A stretch of 64,000 bases of DNA, from NCBI RefSeq assembly GCF_017094485.1, contig NZ_CP064786.1, positions 2,794,788-2,858,787 on the forward strand. The letters run 5' to 3'. The translations under genes were made by a program, and so were the position numbers. The notes under the pieces were generated by a model. That model was not told the DNA's origin, ran no database searches, and worked only from the letters and a program-made list of their open reading frames with translations. Shown here one piece after another: positions 49,466 through 58,645 of the stretch. Source of the DNA: Natranaeroarchaeum sulfidigenes. Its GTDB lineage: Archaea > Halobacteriota > Halobacteria > Halobacteriales > Natronoarchaeaceae. How positions within the stretch are numbered: position 1 is the first letter of the stretch; every line of letters begins with the position of its first letter.

Positions 49466-50495
49466 TGTCAGGAGTTACCACTACTTTCCCAAAGCCCTCA
49501 CGGTTTTCGAGCATGCGGTGAGCACGAGCCGTCTCGCTCATCGGTAGTTGCTCTCGGATCCGTACCTCGAACTCGCCGTCCCAGACCAGGTCGAGTGCGT
49601 CGTCGATTTCGCCCGCCGTCGCCATCGTCGATCCGAGGACGGAAAGCTGGTTCCAGAAGATCCGGTTAATATTCGTCTCGGGCGCGTGGCCGGTCGTCGC
49701 ACCGCAGGTGACCAGCCGACCGCCCTTCGCCAGACTCGCCAGCGAGTCTGTCCACGTTTCCGCACCGACGTGATCGACCACGACGTCGACCCCCCGCCTC
49801 CCAGTCACCGAGCGGATCTCCTCGGCGAAATCCTCGCGCTCGTAGTTGATGGCGTGCTCCGCACCGATCTCCTCGGCGTAGGCACACTTCTCGTCGCTTC
49901 CCCCGGTCGCGTACACCGTTGCCCCCGCGTAATCGGCGATCTGGACCGCGGCGTGCCCGACGCCGCCGCTCGCTCCGAGCACAAGGACGTCCTCGCCCGG
50001 CGAGACGTCCGCCCGAGTGGTGAGCATCCGCCACGCCGTCTGGAACACGAGCGGTGCGGCCGCAGCCGTCTCCCAGTCGACGCCCTCGGGGACCGGCACG
50101 AGGTTCGCCGCGGGGATGGCGGCACGCTCGCCGTGGACGCCGGGCAGGTGCTCGCCGATGATCCGGTAGTTCACGCACATCGAGTGCTCGCCGTGGCGGC
50201 AGTACTCACACTCGCCACAGTAGACGCCCGCCGCGAGCGCAACCCGGTCACCGGGCGCAAAGCGGGTGATGTCCTCGCCGACCCGCTCGACGACGCCTGC
50301 ACCGTCGCTTCCCGGAACGTGTGGCATGTCGAGGTCGACGCCCGGCAGGCCCCGGCGCGTCCAGACGTCGAGATGGTTCAGCGCCCCCGCCTTGACGTCG
50401 ATCAGTACCTCCTCGTCCCCCGGTTCGGGCTCGGGGTATTCGCCGTACTCGATGACCTCGGTACCGCCGTGGTCGGTGAACTGGACTGCCTGCAT
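49449..50495 (-). CDS. Zinc-type medium-chain dehydrogenase / quinone-oxidoreductase-like protein
   Basis: 348 residues. N-terminal GroES-like domain with the structural zinc Cys set YCGECEYCRHGEHSMC (~92-107) and PHVPGSDGAGVVERVG; Rossmann domain with VLGASGGVGHAAVQIA (~170) and VDVVVDHVGAETW. NADP(H) preference is likely but not shown. It may reduce alkenals/quinones or oxidise an alcohol. The catalytic-zinc Cys of classic alcohol dehydrogenases is not in its usual place (DVWTRRGLPG instead of C-x-T-D), so oxidoreduction without catalytic zinc is possible. Confidence 0.87.
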   Translation of the reverse strand: MQAVQFTDHGGTEVIEYGEYPEPEPGDEEVLIDVKAGALNHLDVWTRRGLPGVDLDMPHVPGSDGAGVVERVGEDITRFAPGDRVALAAGVYCGECEYCRHGEHSMCVNYRIIGEHLPGVHGERAAIPAANLVPVPEGVDWETAAAAPLVFQTAWRMLTTRADVSPGEDVLVLGASGGVGHAAVQIADYAGATVYATGGSDEKCAYAEEIGAEHAINYEREDFAEEIRSVTGRRGVDVVVDHVGAETWTDSLASLAKGGRLVTCGATTGHAPETNINRIFWNQLSVLGSTMATAGEIDDALDLVWDGEFEVRIREQLPMSETARAHRMLENREGFGKVVVTPDSELDA

Positions 50496-50527
50496 GGCTA
50501 GGACGTCCGCGCGAACTGTGAAAAGCT

Positions 50528-50917
50528 CTACCGCGGATCGTCCTTCTCGCCCGCGTACCTGGTGTGTTCAAGTAGCAGATGGGGCACGATCACGCCGACG
50601 AAGCCGACGACTGCGAAGACGACCTCCGAGGACAGCGCGGTAAGCTCGTAGAGGGCGAACAGCAGGACCATCGCGAGCAGAACACATCCGCCGATGATCC
50701 TGTTTTCCCGTGTGACGATCCCCTCGCGCCGGATCGTGATGTAGATTCCAGCGACGGTGAGGACGATGATACCGATCATGGTGGCTCCCAGCACGTCCAT
50801 CGACCCGCTCGTCAGCCCGACCAGTAACCCGACACCGACCAGTACGAACGCGACGGCCAGTGCGGTCGTCGCGATCGGTCCATTGAGATACTCCATCGAC
50901 GCGTCGTCGGAGGGCAT
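50528..50917 (-). CDS. Integral membrane protein, four helices, unknown
   Basis: 129 residues from ATG 50917 (MPSDDASMEYLNGPIATTALAVAFVLVGVGLL); the longer frame to 50977 includes TATA-like AT-rich sequence and is rejected. About four hydrophobic segments (~14-34, 38-56, 68-88, 93-112). I cannot name a family. It lies 33 bases upstream of the dehydrogenase gene on the same strand. Confidence 0.58.
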   Translation of the reverse strand: MPSDDASMEYLNGPIATTALAVAFVLVGVGLLVGLTSGSMDVLGATMIGIIVLTVAGIYITIRREGIVTRENRIIGGCVLLAMVLLFALYELTALSSEVVFAVVGFVGVIVPHLLLEHTRYAGEKDDPR

Positions 50918-51025
50918 GGCTCGACACAGACACCGATAGTATATAAATACTGACACGATCCGGCCATAAGCACGCACTGGACAGCCGTCCCAGGGGTTTT
51001 GCTCGGGCCGCCCAACCGTTCGGGT

Positions 51026-51214
51026 ATGGAGCTCCGGTATCCGGGGACGAAACGGGAGGTCACGGTGGCTGCGTTCGTCGTCGCGATGGCCGTCGGCGTG
51101 ACCCTCGGTCTGCTCGTCGGCGACGGCCTCGTCGATGCGTTCACCTACGGTATCGCCGTCGCCATGGGCTTTGCAATCGGCGTCTTGCTCTTTTTCGACG
51201 ACCCGGAGGAGTGA
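51026..51214 (+). CDS. Small two-helix membrane protein, unknown
   Basis: 62 residues, from ATG 51026 (MELRYPGTKREVTVAAFVVAMAVGV). A GGTTTTGC promoter box about 28 bp upstream supports the start. Two Gly-rich helices (~14-32, ~36-56) and an acidic end (FFDDPEE). Family not recognised. The next gene follows 42 bases downstream but with its own TATA box. Confidence 0.58.
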   Translation: MELRYPGTKREVTVAAFVVAMAVGVTLGLLVGDGLVDAFTYGIAVAMGFAIGVLLFFDDPEE

Positions 51215-51256
51215 GTTCGGGAAGCCGTTTTATTATGGGCGGCCGAACGCCCCCAT

Positions 51257-51904
51257 ATGGTCGATTTCCAGCAGCGCGACACGTCTCGTGGCCTGAGCGA
51301 CGACCCCGAGGACGACTCGAACGACAAACAGGATCCGGACGAGCACGCCCCCGACGACGGGGATGCGCATCACGACGACAGCCATGCCCACGAACACGCC
51401 GATGACGACCACAACCACCATCACCACGACGTCGAATCGCTCGGCGCGGCGGTCGTCACCGTCTCCAGCTCGCGGACGCTCGACGACGATCCGGCCGGGG
51501 ACGCCATCGCTGCAGCGTTCGAGAGCGAGGGCCACGAGGTCGTCGCACGCGAACTGATCGGGGACGCCCACGGCGCGGTCCGGGACACCGTCGACGTGCT
51601 GGCGTCGCGTGAGGACGTCGACACGGTCGTCACCACGGGCGGCACCGGCGTCACGCCCGACGACGTGACGATCGAAGCCGTCTCCGCGCTGTTCGGAAAG
51701 GAGTTGCCCGGCTTTGGCGAACTGTTCCGGATGCTGTCCTACGACGAGATCGGCACCAAGATCGTCGGGACGCGGGCAACCGCAGGCATCGTCGAGGAGA
51801 CGCCCGTGTTCTGTCTGCCGGGCAGCGAGAACGCCGCACGGCTGGGTGCCGAGGCGATCATCGTCGAGGAGGCAGGCCATCTAACCGGGCTGGCGGGACG
51901 GTAG
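51257..51904 (+). CDS. MoaB/Mog-type molybdopterin adenylyltransferase-like protein with His-rich N-terminus
   Basis: 215 residues. The core (~60-215) is the MoaB/Mog fold, with VVTTGGTGVTPDDVTIEAVSALF (the GGTG substrate loop and the catalytic-type Asp) and TRATAGIVEETPVFCLPGSENAARLGAEAIIVEEAGHL; the family adenylates molybdopterin on the way to molybdenum cofactor. The unusual part is residues ~8-58, an Asp/His-rich tail (DAHHDDSHAHEHADDDHNHHHH) with around a dozen His, a likely metal-binding appendix. The TTTTATTA box about 24 bp upstream suggests a leaderless transcript. Confidence 0.85.
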   Translation: MVDFQQRDTSRGLSDDPEDDSNDKQDPDEHAPDDGDAHHDDSHAHEHADDDHNHHHHDVESLGAAVVTVSSSRTLDDDPAGDAIAAAFESEGHEVVARELIGDAHGAVRDTVDVLASREDVDTVVTTGGTGVTPDDVTIEAVSALFGKELPGFGELFRMLSYDEIGTKIVGTRATAGIVEETPVFCLPGSENAARLGAEAIIVEEAGHLTGLAGR

Positions 51905-51924
51905 GCGACGCGGCTGGCTGGTAG

Positions 51925-52242
51925 CTACGAGGGTAGCGGACAGAGGCTCGCGGTCAGCACTGCGATCTCACCCGTATCGTTTCGCGCGCCGTGGGCTACC
52001 CCGCGCTCGTGGAGCACGACGCCGGGCGCGGAAATCGTCTCCTCGGTGTCGTCCTGGATCACCGCCACTTCGCCCTCGACGACGTGAAAGACGTTCGTCG
52101 CGTCGGCGTGTTCGTGGGGCGAGAGCGTCGCGCCCGGACCGAGCGCGAACGCCTTGACGAGCACGTCGTCGGTCACGACGACTTCCGCGTCGAGGAGTTC
52201 TCCATCCGCCGGGTCGAGATCGGGTAGCTGGTCGAGTGTCAT
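51925..52242 (-). CDS. Cupin-domain protein
   Basis: 105 residues. Cupin motif 1 is GPGATLSPHEHADATNVFHVVEGE (metal-type His-x-His and Glu-like spacing), and motif 2 is GVVLHERGVAHGARND. A small single-domain cupin that could bind a metal and a small ligand; substrate unknown. It converges on the MoaB/Mog gene with a 20-base gap and stands alone. Confidence 0.82.
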   Translation of the reverse strand: MTLDQLPDLDPADGELLDAEVVVTDDVLVKAFALGPGATLSPHEHADATNVFHVVEGEVAVIQDDTEETISAPGVVLHERGVAHGARNDTGEIAVLTASLCPLPS

Positions 52243-52557
52243 CGGTCAGTGCTAGCGGTTGCCGGAGTCATAACTGTTCCCTGACCGGGGGTGCTACCAC
52301 AACCGTTCACACTGTCTCAATCTCGTTCAAAATTGGCGTGAACAGAACGGTTCTGAGCGTGGAGAATTTACCATCCCTGCCGGGGTCAGCGCCGGTACTT
52401 AATTCGGATAAAATGAGCGAACATGCGTGAATGCACCGCAACTGTCGCCGGGCCTTACGTACCAGCCGGGACACGTCACGAGTGCGCCATGTCAGAGCGC
52501 CCCGGGACAGCCCGTCGAGGGCTGCCCGGGTTTGCGGGAGGGCGGAACGCCCCGTCG
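52243..52557. other. Gene-free stretch between the cupin gene and the pyrG operon end
   Basis: 315 bases. Apart from the strong hairpin at 52501-52530 I see no gene or RNA. Promoter for the cupin gene should lie just right of 52242. Confidence 0.45.
52501..52530 (-). terminator. GC-rich hairpin after the pyrG-guaA operon
   Basis: CCCGGGACAGCCC and GGGCTGCCCGGG pair with a single bulged base around GTCGA, a very stable stem about 28 bases past the last stop codon of the leftward operon. No U-tract follows, so it may slow polymerase or protect the mRNA end rather than act as a classic terminator. Confidence 0.55.
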
Positions 52558-52881
52558 CTATTCCGCTGCCAGTTCTTCAGCAACCGTTTCAGCCCCCAGC
52601 AGTTCGGGATCGACCGCCAGATCCGTCTGTGCGCTGACGAACTCGGGCAGGGACTGACGGTCGTAGACGACCGCCCGTACCTCGTCATTGAGGTCCTTTG
52701 CGATGGGGATCGCCGTGGCCTGCTCGACGTCAGTGAGGACGAACAGGTCTGCCCGATGAGCGCCCGCTTCTTCCAGTTTCGGGCGGGTCGCGATTCCCTC
52801 GATCCGACCCAGTTCGACGCCCTGCTCGCGGAGCTGTTCGCCCAGTCCGTCCGGGTCGGGGCCTGCGAGAATCGCGTACAT
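52558..52881 (-). CDS. Unknown protein coupled to guaA (DUF7126-like)
   Basis: 107 residues. The pattern [29 protein letters not shown] ... ADLFVLTDVEQATAIPIAKDLNDEVRAVVYDRQSLPEF resembles a Rossmann/TrkA-N-like nucleotide-binding fold without the full G-x-G-x-x-G. I recall the name DUF7126. Its ATG overlaps the guaA stop codon (TAATG), so it is co-translated with GMP synthase and CTP synthase; a role in nucleotide or nitrogen sensing is a guess from this. Confidence 0.68.
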   Translation of the reverse strand: MYAILAGPDPDGLGEQLREQGVELGRIEGIATRPKLEEAGAHRADLFVLTDVEQATAIPIAKDLNDEVRAVVYDRQSLPEFVSAQTDLAVDPELLGAETVAEELAAE

Positions 52882-53798
52882 TACTCGTACTCGATGGTCG
52901 CGGGCGGTTTGTGGGTCACGTCGTAGACGACCCGGGCGACGTTCTCGTGGGAGCCGGTGATCCGGCTCTGGATGCGCTGGAGCGTCTCCCAGTCGATCTC
53001 CTGGGCGCGCGCGGTCATCCCGTCTCTCGATTCGACGGATCGAACCGAGACAACCCAGCCGTGGACGCGGTTGTCACCCTTGACGCCCGTGGCCTTGCCG
53101 ATCACCGCGGCGAGTGCCTGCCACGGCTCGTACTCCTCTAATTCCTCCTCGACGACGTGGTTGGCCTCGCGGGCGACTTCGAGCTTCTCGGCGGTGATCT
53201 CGCCGATGATCCGCACGGCGAGGCCGGGGCCGGGGAACGGCATCCGCTCGGCGACGAGTTCGTCGAGATCGAGGTCGCGGGCGACCTCCCGTACTTCGTC
53301 CTTGTAGAGATCACGCATCGGCTCGACGATCCCCTCGAAGTCGACGACCTCGGGCAGGCCACCGACGTTGTGGTGGGATTTGATCGTCCCTTCTGACTCG
53401 ATCCGGTCGGGGTAGATCGTCCCCTGGACGAGATAGTCGGCGTCGACGTCTTTCGCGACCGTCTCGAACTCCCGGATGAACTGCTCGCCGATGATATGAC
53501 GTTTCTCCTCGGGATCGGTCGTCTCACCGAGCGCGTCGAGAAATCGCTCCTGTGCGTCGACGATCCGCAGCGAGTCCATATACGAGAACGTCTCGCGGAT
53601 CTGCTCGGTTTCGCCCTTGCGCATCAGGCCGGTGTCGACGTACACCGCCGTGAGCTGGTCGCCGATCGCCTCGTAGGCCAGCGCCGCGGCAGTCGAGGAG
53701 TCGACCCCGCCCGACAGCGCGATGACGGCGTTTGCGTCCCCGACCTCCTCGTCGATCTCTGCCACTTTCTCCGTGATGAATGAATCTACGTCTACCAT
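52881..53798 (-). CDS. guaAB: GMP synthase, ATP-pyrophosphatase subunit
   Basis: 305 residues, the PPase and dimerisation part only. It activates XMP with ATP and aminates it to GMP. The PP-loop is [22 protein letters not shown], followed by [12 protein letters not shown] and the XMP-binding [31 protein letters not shown]; the C-terminal tail KPPATIEYE is standard. In archaea the glutamine amidotransferase half is a separate gene; it is not in this window. The start overlaps the pyrG stop (TAATG). Confidence 0.93.
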   Translation of the reverse strand: MVDVDSFITEKVAEIDEEVGDANAVIALSGGVDSSTAAALAYEAIGDQLTAVYVDTGLMRKGETEQIRETFSYMDSLRIVDAQERFLDALGETTDPEEKRHIIGEQFIREFETVAKDVDADYLVQGTIYPDRIESEGTIKSHHNVGGLPEVVDFEGIVEPMRDLYKDEVREVARDLDLDELVAERMPFPGPGLAVRIIGEITAEKLEVAREANHVVEEELEEYEPWQALAAVIGKATGVKGDNRVHGWVVSVRSVESRDGMTARAQEIDWETLQRIQSRITGSHENVARVVYDVTHKPPATIEYE

Positions 53799-55456
53799 TA
53801 TAGTTCAACCTCCGTTCCTGTGTCAGCGTCCGCATCGTCCGCCTCGACGATCGCGTCGAGTAGCCCGACGAATGGTGGGCTCGCGCGCGTTGGTCGCGAG
53901 CGGAACTCGGGATGGAACTGCGTCCCGAAGAAGTAGGGATGATCCTCGAGTTCGACGATCTCCATGCGGTTGTTGGACTTGCCCGAGAAGACGAGACCGG
54001 CCTCTTCGAGATCGTCGATGTACTCGGGATTCACCTCGTAGCGGTGACGATGCCGTTCGGTACAGGACGTGTCGCCGTAGATCTCGTGTGCCACCGTCCC
54101 GGGTTCGATGTCGGTCTCGTGTGCGCCCAGTCGCATCGTTCCGCCCATATCCTCGACCTCGTACTGCTCGGGCAGGATGTCGATGATCGGGTGGGGTGTA
54201 TCCTCCTCGATCTCCGCGGAGTGTGCGCCGTCGAGTCCGAGGATGTTCCGGGCGTACTCGACGACTGCCATCTGGAAGCCAAGGCAGAGACCGAGATAGG
54301 GCACGTCGTTCTCGCGGGCGTATCGGACTGCCTCGATCTTCCCTTCCGTGCCCCGGGAGCCGAAGCCACCGGGAACGACGATGCCGTCCAGCTCGTCGAG
54401 CTGGCCGTCGTGACCGTCCGCGAGCTCCTCGGAGTGGACCCATGTGACCTCCACGTCGACGCTCGCTTCGAGCCCGGCGTGTTTCAGCGCCTCGTGGATC
54501 GACATGTAGGCGTCTTCGAGACCGTACTTGCCGACGAGGCCGACCTCGACCTCGCCCGTGGTGGGCTGGGTGACGACCTCGCGCCACTCGTTATCGCGCT
54601 CCGCCGGCGGGAGTGCGGCGTCGGCGAGTCCGAGCCGCTCCATGACGTACTCGTCGAGACCTTCCTCCTCGACCATCAGCGGGACGTGGTAGATATCCTC
54701 GACGTCGGGATTCGAGAAGACGGCTTCCATCGGGACGTCACAGAACAGCGCGATCTTCTCTTTTGTGTCGGGATCCAGCCGGTCGTCACACCGCCCGACG
54801 AGGATGTCGGGCTGGAGGCCGATCGACCGCAACTCCTTTACGCTGTGCTGGGTGGGTTTGGTCTTCTGTTCGCCGTTTTTCGAGTAGGGGACGAGCGTGA
54901 CGTGAGTAAAGAGAATGTCGTCGTCGTCCTCCTCGTGGGCGAACTGCCGCAGCGCTTCGAGGTAGGGCATCCCCTCGATGTCGCCGACGGTCCCCCCCAC
55001 TTCGATGAGACAGACGTCTGTCCCCTCGGCGGCCTCCCGAATTCGCCGCTTGATGTCGTCGGTGATGTGGGGGATGATCTGGACGGTCTTGCCCAGATAA
55101 TCGCCTGCGCGTTCTTTCTGGATGACGTGCTGGTACGTCTTCCCCGTGGTGACGTTGTGGTCGAAGGTCATGTCGATGTCGAGGAACCGCTCGTAGTTCC
55201 CGAGATCGAGGTCGACCTCGCCGCCGTCTTTCAGCACGTACACCTCGCCGTGCTGGTAGGGGTTCATCGTGCCCGCATCCACATTGAGATACGGGTCGAT
55301 CTTTACTGCCGTGACGTCGAACCCGGCGTTTTTCAGGAGTCGGCCCGTGCTGGCAGCCGTAATTCCCTTGCCGAGGCCCGACATCACGCCCCCGGTAACG
55401 AAAATAAACTTGTTCCCGAGGGTCGGGTCGTAATCAGTGTCCGATTCGGTCGGCAT
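53798..55456 (-). CDS. pyrG: CTP synthase
   Basis: 552 residues from the ATG at 55456 ([31 protein letters not shown]); the open frame to 55639 has no family resemblance. Aminates UTP to CTP with glutamine and ATP. Synthetase P-loop [34 protein letters not shown] and the amidotransferase Cys in [15 protein letters not shown], with His/Glu in [14 protein letters not shown]. It heads a three-gene leftward operon with two TAATG overlaps. Confidence 0.95.
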   Translation of the reverse strand: MPTESDTDYDPTLGNKFIFVTGGVMSGLGKGITAASTGRLLKNAGFDVTAVKIDPYLNVDAGTMNPYQHGEVYVLKDGGEVDLDLGNYERFLDIDMTFDHNVTTGKTYQHVIQKERAGDYLGKTVQIIPHITDDIKRRIREAAEGTDVCLIEVGGTVGDIEGMPYLEALRQFAHEEDDDDILFTHVTLVPYSKNGEQKTKPTQHSVKELRSIGLQPDILVGRCDDRLDPDTKEKIALFCDVPMEAVFSNPDVEDIYHVPLMVEEEGLDEYVMERLGLADAALPPAERDNEWREVVTQPTTGEVEVGLVGKYGLEDAYMSIHEALKHAGLEASVDVEVTWVHSEELADGHDGQLDELDGIVVPGGFGSRGTEGKIEAVRYARENDVPYLGLCLGFQMAVVEYARNILGLDGAHSAEIEEDTPHPIIDILPEQYEVEDMGGTMRLGAHETDIEPGTVAHEIYGDTSCTERHRHRYEVNPEYIDDLEEAGLVFSGKSNNRMEIVELEDHPYFFGTQFHPEFRSRPTRASPPFVGLLDAIVEADDADADTGTEVEL

Positions 55457-55617
55457 ACCGACCTTCCGCGAGCGTGGGTCAAAATGATTTCGGACGGCGG
55501 CCAGCGCGTCAGTCAGTGACAACCCTTTGAGCGCAACGCTTACGCGTCTGTATACGGTTCTATGATGATAGTTGTGAGTTACGTGACCGATCAGTCGTCC
55601 ACTGACGACCATCGAGT

Positions 55618-57132
55618 ATGACCGGGGGTGCCCCGTCACCGGATGCGCTCGTCCGGGCGCTCACCGACGCCGACGGCGTCCCGTATCGTCGCCGAGTGGA
55701 CGGTGGGCAGCGCCTCGAATCGAGTGGGAGGCAGATCGGCGCGCTGCTTGATCTGGCGGAACCACCGGAGCGCTGGCTGGACTACGTCCATTCGGCCGAC
55801 CGAGAGGACGTCCGGGCGGCGGTCGAGCGAGCAGGCAGTGAGACGACTACCGAAACCTACCGTATCCGAACCGACGGCGGCCGGACGCGCTGGGTTCGCG
55901 ACCGCTTCGCGCGACATGACGACGACCGAATCGAGGGGATTCTATTCGAGGTGACTCAGGAGATCGCCCACCGTGAGTCCCTCGAACGGGACGCCGAGTT
56001 GCTCGACGACATCTTCCAGCACGTCCCGATCCACGTCTACATCAAAGACGAGGAGGCCCGTCACCAGTACGTAAGCGATCACATCGACTTTCCCGAGGAT
56101 CTAATCGGCAAACGTGACATCGACGTCGGCTTTACTGAACCCGAGTCGGGGCGGCGCGCCTACGAGGACGACATGCGAGTGATCGAGACCGACGAGACGA
56201 TACTCGATCAGGAGGAAGAGTACCCGGCGGTGGGCGAATGCGATCTCACCTCCAAGGTCCCGATCTACGACGAGGACGGCGAGACGATGGGACTGCTTGG
56301 GGCAACCCGCCGGATCACCGAGCGAAAACGGGCGAAGGCGGAGCTCGAACGCAAAACCGAGCGTCTCGAACGGTTCGTCGACATCGTCAGCCACGATATC
56401 CGGAACCCGCTATCGGTCGCACGGGGCTACACGGAGCTGATCGAGGAGCCAGACGCGGAGCCCGAGTACGTCGAACAGGTCGAGCAGTCGATCCACCGGG
56501 CGAACGCAATCTTAGACGACGTGCTCGCACTCTCCCGACAGGGATCAGCCGAGATCGATCCCGAACGCCTCGGGCTGTCGACCGCTGCAGAGACCGCCTG
56601 GTCACACGTCGAGACGGCCGAAGCCACGCTCTCGTTGCCCGACGAGGACCTGACGTTTCGGGCCGACCGGTCTCAGCTCGCGCGGGCGCTGGAGAACCTG
56701 TTCAAAAACGCTGTGGAACACGGTCCCACAAGCCCTGACTCGCAGGCTCAGCAGGACGCTGTGGAACACGGTCCCACAAGCCCTGACTCGCAGGCTCAGC
56801 AGGACGCTGTGGAACACGGTCCCACAAGCCCTGACTCGCAGGCTCAGCAGGACGCTGTGGAACACGGCGACGAGACGGTTACAATCACCGTCGAACGGCT
56901 CGATGACGGCTTCGCAGTCGAAGATGACGGACCCGGCATCCCGCCCGAAGAGCGCGAGCGTGTCTTCGAACAGCAGTACACGACAGCCGAGACTGGAACC
57001 GGGTTTGGCCTCGCAATCGTGGAACAGGTTATCGACGCTCACGGCTGGGAGATCGATCTGTCTGCGAGCTCGTCCGGCGGTGCACGCTTCGAGATCACCG
57101 GCGTCGACGTCGTGGGGAGCGGGGACGACTAG
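55618..57132 (+). CDS. PAS sensor histidine kinase 1, with 3 x 16-residue repeat in the ATPase
   Basis: 504 residues, soluble. Two PAS-like regions (~15-120 and ~125-240, the second with [20 protein letters not shown] and [15 protein letters not shown]), HisKA with phospho-acceptor His259 in [16 protein letters not shown], and an ATPase with N-box [11 protein letters not shown]1 box [10 protein letters not shown] and GTGFGLAIV. Directly after the N-box the 16-residue unit [16 protein letters not shown] occurs three times in perfect tandem. The two paralogues downstream lack it. No response regulator is nearby. The ligand is unknown. Confidence 0.88.
   Translation: MTGGAPSPDALVRALTDADGVPYRRRVDGGQRLESSGRQIGALLDLAEPPERWLDYVHSADREDVRAAVERAGSETTTETYRIRTDGGRTRWVRDRFARHDDDRIEGILFEVTQEIAHRESLERDAELLDDIFQHVPIHVYIKDEEARHQYVSDHIDFPEDLIGKRDIDVGFTEPESGRRAYEDDMRVIETDETILDQEEEYPAVGECDLTSKVPIYDEDGETMGLLGATRRITERKRAKAELERKTERLERFVDIVSHDIRNPLSVARGYTELIEEPDAEPEYVEQVEQSIHRANAILDDVLALSRQGSAEIDPERLGLSTAAETAWSHVETAEATLSLPDEDLTFRADRSQLARALENLFKNAVEHGPTSPDSQAQQDAVEHGPTSPDSQAQQDAVEHGPTSPDSQAQQDAVEHGDETVTITVERLDDGFAVEDDGPGIPPEERERVFEQQYTTAETGTGFGLAIVEQVIDAHGWEIDLSASSSGGARFEITGVDVVGSGDD
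56710..56853 (+). repeat. Perfect 48-bp x 3 in-frame tandem repeat
   Basis: Three identical 48-base units (56710-56757, 56758-56805, 56806-56853) followed by 14 bases of a fourth. Each encodes the same 16 residues, so copy number changes keep the frame. Total identity at synonymous sites implies recent expansion or continuous homogenisation. Confidence 0.95.
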
Positions 57133-57195
57133 CCGACAGCGCCCGAACGCTTAGTACCATCGCGGCGAGAACGATCACCGATACACCCGAGACTG

Positions 57196-58551
57196 ATGAC
57201 GGATCACACCATCAAGGACCTGTCCGCGGCGCTTGCCAGCGGTCGGCAGTACCGTCGCCGTCTGGACGACGGCCAGCGTCTACTGTCGCTGGGGAAGGGT
57301 CCTGCTCCAGCCTTAGACATCCTCGACCAGTCCTCGACCGAAGCCGACTGGCTCGACATCGTCCATCCAGACGATCGGGAGGCGGTGGAGGCGGTCGAAT
57401 GCCTGAATGCGGGCGAGAGCGTCGACCTGGGCTATCGGATCGGGACCGACGATCCGGTGTGGGTACGTGATGTCGCGTCGGTCCCGGAAGATCGGCCCGA
57501 CGTACTGGACGGCATCCTCTTCGACGTCACCGGGAAGGAACACCGCTACCGGGAACTCGAAACGGAATCACATCTGCTCGATCAGCTGTTCGAGAGTATT
57601 CCAGTCCATCTCTTTGTGAAAGACGAGGCTGGCGTCCACCTCCACGTGAGCGACCACCTCGAAAAACGAGTGAGATACGTCGGCAAAACCGACGCGGAGA
57701 TTGCGGGCGAGGATGACCCACGCGGCGAACGCGGACTCGGCGACGATACCCAGGTGACCGAGTCCGGCGAACCAATATTCGACAAGGAGGAGTACCTCCC
57801 CGGGCTCGACCAGTGGAGCCTCACCTCGAAAGTGCCCTGGACCGACGAACACGGCGAGGTACAGGGTCTCATCGGCGTCTCGCGTGACATCAGTGAGCGG
57901 AAACGCGCCGAATACCAACTCCGCGAAGAGACCGAACGGCTAGAAGAGTTCGCCGACATCGTCGCTCACGACATCCGAAACCCACTCACGGCGGCGCTGG
58001 GGCGGCTCGAACTCGCAGAATCGACCGGCGATCCGGCTCATCTCGACGAGACTGTCGACGCGCTCGATCAGGCCGACGCCATCATCGACGACGTGTTGAC
58101 ACTCGCTCGGCACGATCCCGACATCACTCCGGAATGGGTCTCCCTCCAGCGGCTCTGTCACGGCGCGGCCCACTCGATTACCGCGCCGCGTGCGGAGATC
58201 GATTTCCCAGCAGACCAGGAAGTGTTGGCCGACCGCTCACAGCTCCGGCGACTGCTCGAAAACCTGTTTACCAACGCCGTCCAGCATGGCGGCACGGAGG
58301 TTCGGATCGACGTCAAGCTGCTGAATGAGGGCTTTGCCGTCGCCGACGACGGCCCCGGTATTCCACCGGACGATCGCGAGCGAGTGTTCGAGGAATCGTA
58401 CACGACACACCCAGACGGGACGGGCTTTGGCCTGCCGATCGTCGCCGAAATCGTCGAGGCCCACGGCTGGCAGATCCACCTCACGAGCGCCGAGAGCGGC
58501 GGCGCGCGGGTCGAGGTTACCGGCGTCAAGCGACGAGCAGCCGATCGGTAG
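57196..58551 (+). CDS. PAS sensor histidine kinase 2
   Basis: 451 residues. Same plan as its upstream neighbour: YRRRLDDGQRLL start, PAS with VHLFVKDEAGVHLHVSDHLEKRVRYVGKTDAEIAG, linker ISERKRAEYQL, phospho-acceptor His258 in IVAHDIRNPLTAALGRL, N-box NLFTNAVQHGG, G1 [10 protein letters not shown] and GTGFGLPIV. Soluble. It lies 63 bases after kinase 1 on the same strand and is clearly a paralogue. No adjacent receiver-domain gene. Confidence 0.88.
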   Translation: MTDHTIKDLSAALASGRQYRRRLDDGQRLLSLGKGPAPALDILDQSSTEADWLDIVHPDDREAVEAVECLNAGESVDLGYRIGTDDPVWVRDVASVPEDRPDVLDGILFDVTGKEHRYRELETESHLLDQLFESIPVHLFVKDEAGVHLHVSDHLEKRVRYVGKTDAEIAGEDDPRGERGLGDDTQVTESGEPIFDKEEYLPGLDQWSLTSKVPWTDEHGEVQGLIGVSRDISERKRAEYQLREETERLEEFADIVAHDIRNPLTAALGRLELAESTGDPAHLDETVDALDQADAIIDDVLTLARHDPDITPEWVSLQRLCHGAAHSITAPRAEIDFPADQEVLADRSQLRRLLENLFTNAVQHGGTEVRIDVKLLNEGFAVADDGPGIPPDDRERVFEESYTTHPDGTGFGLPIVAEIVEAHGWQIHLTSAESGGARVEVTGVKRRAADR

Positions 58552-58645
58552 CTCGTGTTGGATCCGGAACATTTAGTAGACACCATCCGGTCCGTACAGT
58601 AAACGCATCGGGCCACGGTACGGTCGAGGTACGTCAGATTCGAGC

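Noticed and set aside
53912-55519. 535-residue open frame opposite pyrG
   Set aside because: Antisense shadow; pyrG motifs are all intact on the minus strand.
56710-56853. Tandem repeats as a CRISPR
   Set aside because: Units are contiguous without spacers and in frame inside a kinase gene.
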